Positions 23,468 to 25,680 of a stretch of 25,680 bases of DNA are shown here, piece after piece. The notes below the pieces were generated by a model. It saw only the letters and a list, made by a program, of their open reading frames with translations. It did no database searches and had not been told where the DNA came from. The first letter of the stretch is position 1, and every line of letters starts with the position of its first letter. Origin of the DNA: Anditalea sp035461405 (lineage in GTDB: Bacteria; Bacteroidota; Bacteroidia; Cytophagales; Cyclobacteriaceae); contig DATHVH010000434.1 in the NCBI GenBank assembly GCA_035461405.1, positions 1 to 25,680 on the forward strand, given 5' to 3'. Position numbers and translations under genes: made by a program.

Positions 23468-24046
23468 TCAATAATAAGAATGTAAAAATTCAATTAATTT
23501 TTGGACAGCTCGTCCCCTGTGGCTGATTAGGTTTTTATCTTCCATGCTCATTTCCGCAAAAGTTTCCTCTTGCCCATTGGGTTTGAACACTGGATCATAC
23601 CCAAATCCTGCATTTCCCGATTTGCTATGAGTAATTTCTCCCTCTGCCATACCATCAAAACGATGCTCTTCACCTTCTAAGATCAACGCAATTACTGTTC
23701 TGAACCGGGCTTTTCTATTTTCCTTTCCTTCCATTTTTTCCAAAAGCAGGGAAACGTTTCGCTCATCACTCCTCGGCTCACCAGCAAACCTGCCAGAATA
23801 CACTCCTGGAGCCATATCCAGCGCCTCCACCTCTAATCCCGTATCATCAGCAAAGCAGCTAACCCCATATTTCTCATAGACATGTCTAGCCTTCTGAAAT
23901 GCATTATGCTCCAATGTGTCACCTGTCTCGGGCAATTCCTCATGGCAGCCTATGTCTGCCAGAGATACTAAAGTAAAATCTTCGCCCAGAGCAGCTTTTA
24001 CTTCTTCTATTTTCTTTTGATTATTGGTGGCAAAACAGATTTTCAT
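23468..24046 (-). CDS. rdgB: Non-canonical purine NTP pyrophosphatase (dITP/XTP)
   Basis: RdgB (HAM1 family) hydrolyses dITP, ITP and XTP to monophosphates plus pyrophosphate, keeping deaminated purines out of DNA and RNA. The 192-residue product starts MKICFATNNQKKIEEVKAAL, the typical substrate-binding start (T/S-x-N-x-x-K). It has CFADDTGLEVEALDMAPGVY with the catalytic aspartates at about 67-68, then YSGRFAGE, GFGYDPVFKPNG and EMSMEDKNLISHRGRA. All signature residues are present and the length is normal. It lies 54 bases before udk in the same direction, with no terminator between, so the two may also be co-transcribed. Confidence 0.96.
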   Translation of the reverse strand: MKICFATNNQKKIEEVKAALGEDFTLVSLADIGCHEELPETGDTLEHNAFQKARHVYEKYGVSCFADDTGLEVEALDMAPGVYSGRFAGEPRSDERNVSLLLEKMEGKENRKARFRTVIALILEGEEHRFDGMAEGEITHSKSGNAGFGYDPVFKPNGQEETFAEMSMEDKNLISHRGRAVQKLIEFLHSYY

Positions 24047-24158
24047 AGATTGACTTTTGAATTTATACGGTTATATAAGAATGCAAAATACGGGATTGAA
24101 ATTAGGATAAAAAATCATTATCGACGTGAGTTAAAAATAGGTAGTATTCTGAATAATA

Positions 24159-24344
24159 ACCACAGAGTTAAATGAGTTAAGCACAGAGGTATTCACAGAG
24201 TTTTTACAAAAAATAAAAGCTAGTGGAACAGATTGACTCTAATGTAAGGATGGTTAACCACAGAGCTAAAAGGAGTTAGGAACAAAGTGCCACAGAGTTT
24301 TTTTGAGTAAAACTCAATCTTATATATACTATTCTCCCTGTGGT
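24159..24344. repeat. CACAGAG-type intergenic repeat, copies 2 and 3
   Basis: This lies in the gene-free stretch 24047-24494. Two related units begin ACCACAGAG at 24159 and 24257. Each continues with an A-rich GAGTTA word and ends in CACAGAGTTTTT, at about 24194 and 24291. The stretch closes with CTCCCTGTGGT (24334-24344), an inverted near-copy of the ACCACAGAG start. The same start and inverted end occur at 15252-15309. No coding potential is seen. Confidence 0.65.
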
Positions 24345-24385
24345 CATTATATCTTAGCCTATTAAGAGTATAGAGAAAATAAAAA

Positions 24386-24407
24386 AGGTTGCCAAACCTG
24401 GCAACCT
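24386..24407 (-). terminator. Intrinsic terminator of the FKBP operon
   Basis: AGGTTGCCA (24386-24394) pairs with TGGCAACCT (24399-24407) around a 4-base loop. On the minus strand the stem is followed by six T. It lies about 90 bases after the stop of the gene at 24495. Confidence 0.85.
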
Positions 24408-24494
24408 CTCACAATTTTTTTCGGAATTCAACAATTCCATATTAACTATAGTATGTTCATGTTTAATGCTGAAAACTGACTAATCAACTAATCA

Positions 24495-25034
24495 CTAATC
24501 AATTCCTAAGAAATCTACTTCAAAAATTAATATAGAATTTGCAGGAATTCTATCTCTGTTTTCATCATTTCTGTATGCCAGGGGGGAAGGAATGATTATA
24601 ACTCCTTTAGAGCCACTTCTCAGATGTTTAAAGGCAACACTAAATCCTTGGATAGTGGTCCCTTGATCTAATGGGAATCTTAATGGCGCATATGTCCTGC
24701 CTTCTTCATGTAAACCATGTTCTTCTGCTACAGCTCTAATATTGGTATCGAAAACAGTTCCATCAAGTAATTTACCAACATAATTGGTATATACCATAGT
24801 GTTTGGTTTAGGTTTTACACCGGTACCTTCTTCCTGTACGATGACTACTACTCCCTGGGGATCATGTATCCTATAGAGGCTATCATACGCGGCAGTCTCG
24901 AGATAGCTTGCGATGATGGGACGCTCTCTAGCCAGGTTTTCGTCTGGATTATATTGTTGGGCAAACTGCATAGTTTCACAGCTATAGATAAATGCTGAAA
25001 AAGCTACCAGTAATATGGTTTTAAAAACTCTCAT
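24495..25034 (-). CDS. FKBP-type peptidyl-prolyl isomerase lipoprotein (second of a pair)
   Basis: The 179-residue product has a lipoprotein signal with lipobox I-Y-S-C (Cys19). The FKBP domain covers about residues 75-179: MVYTNYVGKLLDGTVFDTN (the F-D pair of the active site), QGFSVAFKHLRSGSKGVIIIPSPLAY, and the ending ILIFEVDFLGID. The usual active-site tryptophan is a phenylalanine (QGF), seen in other FKBPs. It should catalyse proline isomerisation of exported proteins while tethered to a membrane. Its ATG shares one base with the TAA of the upstream paralog, so both are translated as a pair. Gliding-motility GldI is a related lipoprotein, but nothing here shows that role. Confidence 0.9.
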   Translation of the reverse strand: MRVFKTILLVAFSAFIYSCETMQFAQQYNPDENLARERPIIASYLETAAYDSLYRIHDPQGVVVIVQEEGTGVKPKPNTMVYTNYVGKLLDGTVFDTNIRAVAEEHGLHEEGRTYAPLRFPLDQGTTIQGFSVAFKHLRSGSKGVIIIPSPLAYRNDENRDRIPANSILIFEVDFLGID

Positions 25035-25585
25035 TATATTTCGTTTTCTACCTCTTCCAGTATCTCTAAAAGTTCAAGGTCAAATCTAAGTGGGGTATGT
25101 GGGGGGATAGAGCCATCTCTGGAACCAGCGGAGCCATAGCCATATAAAGAAGGGATTAACACGATAGCTTTTTCCCCTTCTCTCAAATTGTATAAGGCAA
25201 AATCAAATCCATAGATAAGCCCAGTGTTTCCTAAAGAAATTCTAAATGGCTCATAGTTTCTATTAGATCTATGAATATCATTTGCTCTGGCAACTGAATC
25301 AATTGAAGTATCAAAAACTCTATTGTCCAGAAAGCTTCCCGTATAGTCTACCACTAAACTGTCACCAGTAGCTGTCCTTTGTCCATCCGGATTTTCTTCT
25401 GTCCATATGATTACAATCCCAGTGGTGCCATCCTGTTCTGTTCTGACACCTTGCAAATCATTGTTTTCCATGTAATCAGCAATAGCCTGCAGATCCCTAT
25501 TATGGAGATTCTGTTGTGATTCCTGATCATTGATGCAGGATGCCATCAGGATGACAAGTGAGCAGCATAGCAATATCCTTTTCAT
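25034..25585 (-). CDS. FKBP-type peptidyl-prolyl isomerase lipoprotein (first of a pair)
   Basis: The 183-residue product has a lipoprotein signal with lipobox M-A-S-C (Cys17). The FKBP domain covers about residues 78-175: LVVDYTGSFLDNRVFDTS with the F-D pair, YGFDFALYNLREGEKAIVLIPSLYGYGSAG and the substrate-pocket tyrosines, then TPLRFDLELLEI. A larger insert than in FKBP12 follows the F-D-T-S segment (residues 93-115), also present in the next gene. The two products share domain order, insert position and a preceding acidic linker, so they arose by duplication. A GTAATTTG box, imperfect against TAnnTTTG, lies upstream near 25606. Confidence 0.9.
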   Translation of the reverse strand: MKRILLCCSLVILMASCINDQESQQNLHNRDLQAIADYMENNDLQGVRTEQDGTTGIVIIWTEENPDGQRTATGDSLVVDYTGSFLDNRVFDTSIDSVARANDIHRSNRNYEPFRISLGNTGLIYGFDFALYNLREGEKAIVLIPSLYGYGSAGSRDGSIPPHTPLRFDLELLEILEEVENEI

Positions 25586-25639
25586 AGCAATTAAATTTTT
25601 AATCTTTTCAAATTACCTTTTGGCAATTTAAAGAAAATG

Positions 25640-25664
25640 AAAGTCTCCCATTTTAGGAGACTTT
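25640..25664 (-). terminator. Intrinsic terminator near the window end
   Basis: AAAGTCTCC (25640-25648) pairs perfectly with GGAGACTTT (25656-25664) around a 7-base loop; a T-rich tract follows on the minus strand. It probably ends a minus-strand gene that lies beyond the window. Confidence 0.65.
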
Positions 25665-25680
25665 ATAATTAATTTACGTC

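Noticed and set aside
24159..24344. CRISPR array
   Set aside because: The repeated words are short, irregularly spaced and imperfect, with no constant spacer length and no cas genes nearby.

Overview
The window reads as a piece of an ordinary chromosome from a Bacteroidota bacterium, most likely order Cytophagales and probably close to the Cyclobacteriaceae (family placement is inference). The signs are the fused SecDF, several TAnnTTTG-type minus-7 promoter boxes and few strong Shine-Dalgarno sites, SpI and SpII export signals on many small proteins, an ABA4-like membrane protein, and AT-rich intergenic DNA between genes of roughly 40 percent GC. No phage, insertion sequence, CRISPR array, tRNA or rRNA is visible.

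Layout. Positions 1-909 (+) hold two tandem, related lipoproteins, the first cut by the window edge. 1044-1655 (+) is a thiamine-pyrophosphokinase-like protein with an apparently eroded active site; its 3' end overlaps an opposing operon at 1573-4476 (-) that encodes a predicted outer-membrane beta-barrel, an OmpR-type regulator and a histidine kinase. 4565-5640 (-) holds two small exported proteins of unknown function that share a conserved SSAARRSTL core, each followed by a hairpin terminator. 5846-7461 (-) holds prmC, a small membrane protein and a zinc-ribbon membrane protein, divergent from an rRNA-type m5C methyltransferase at 7612-8799 (+). 9017-10280 (+) is a two-gene membrane operon starting with an ABA4-like protein. 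10512-12736 (+) holds guaB (IMP dehydrogenase) and a LOG-family nucleotide hydrolase, and 12809-15241 (+) an exported GH2 beta-galactosidase.

From 15660 to 19043 (-) lies the most interesting block. Two related multi-pass membrane proteins flank a 114-residue protein ending in GGRLCPPYCNGNI, followed in the same direction by a HisKA_3-type kinase and a NarL/LuxR-type regulator. It looks like a sensory or signalling cassette, but its signal and output cannot be read from the sequence. Housekeeping genes complete the window on the minus strand: secDF, a small hypothetical membrane protein, udk, rdgB and two coupled FKBP-type lipoprotein isomerases.

The gene-free stretches are not blank. They carry short word-like repeats (CACAGAG, AGTATCAAGT, AGTAAAAAGT, GTCGAC and TCCGACA families), a long perfect hairpin before the LOG gene, and a 10-bp inverted repeat before the ABA4-like gene. 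Several strong intrinsic terminators are oriented with the genes they follow.
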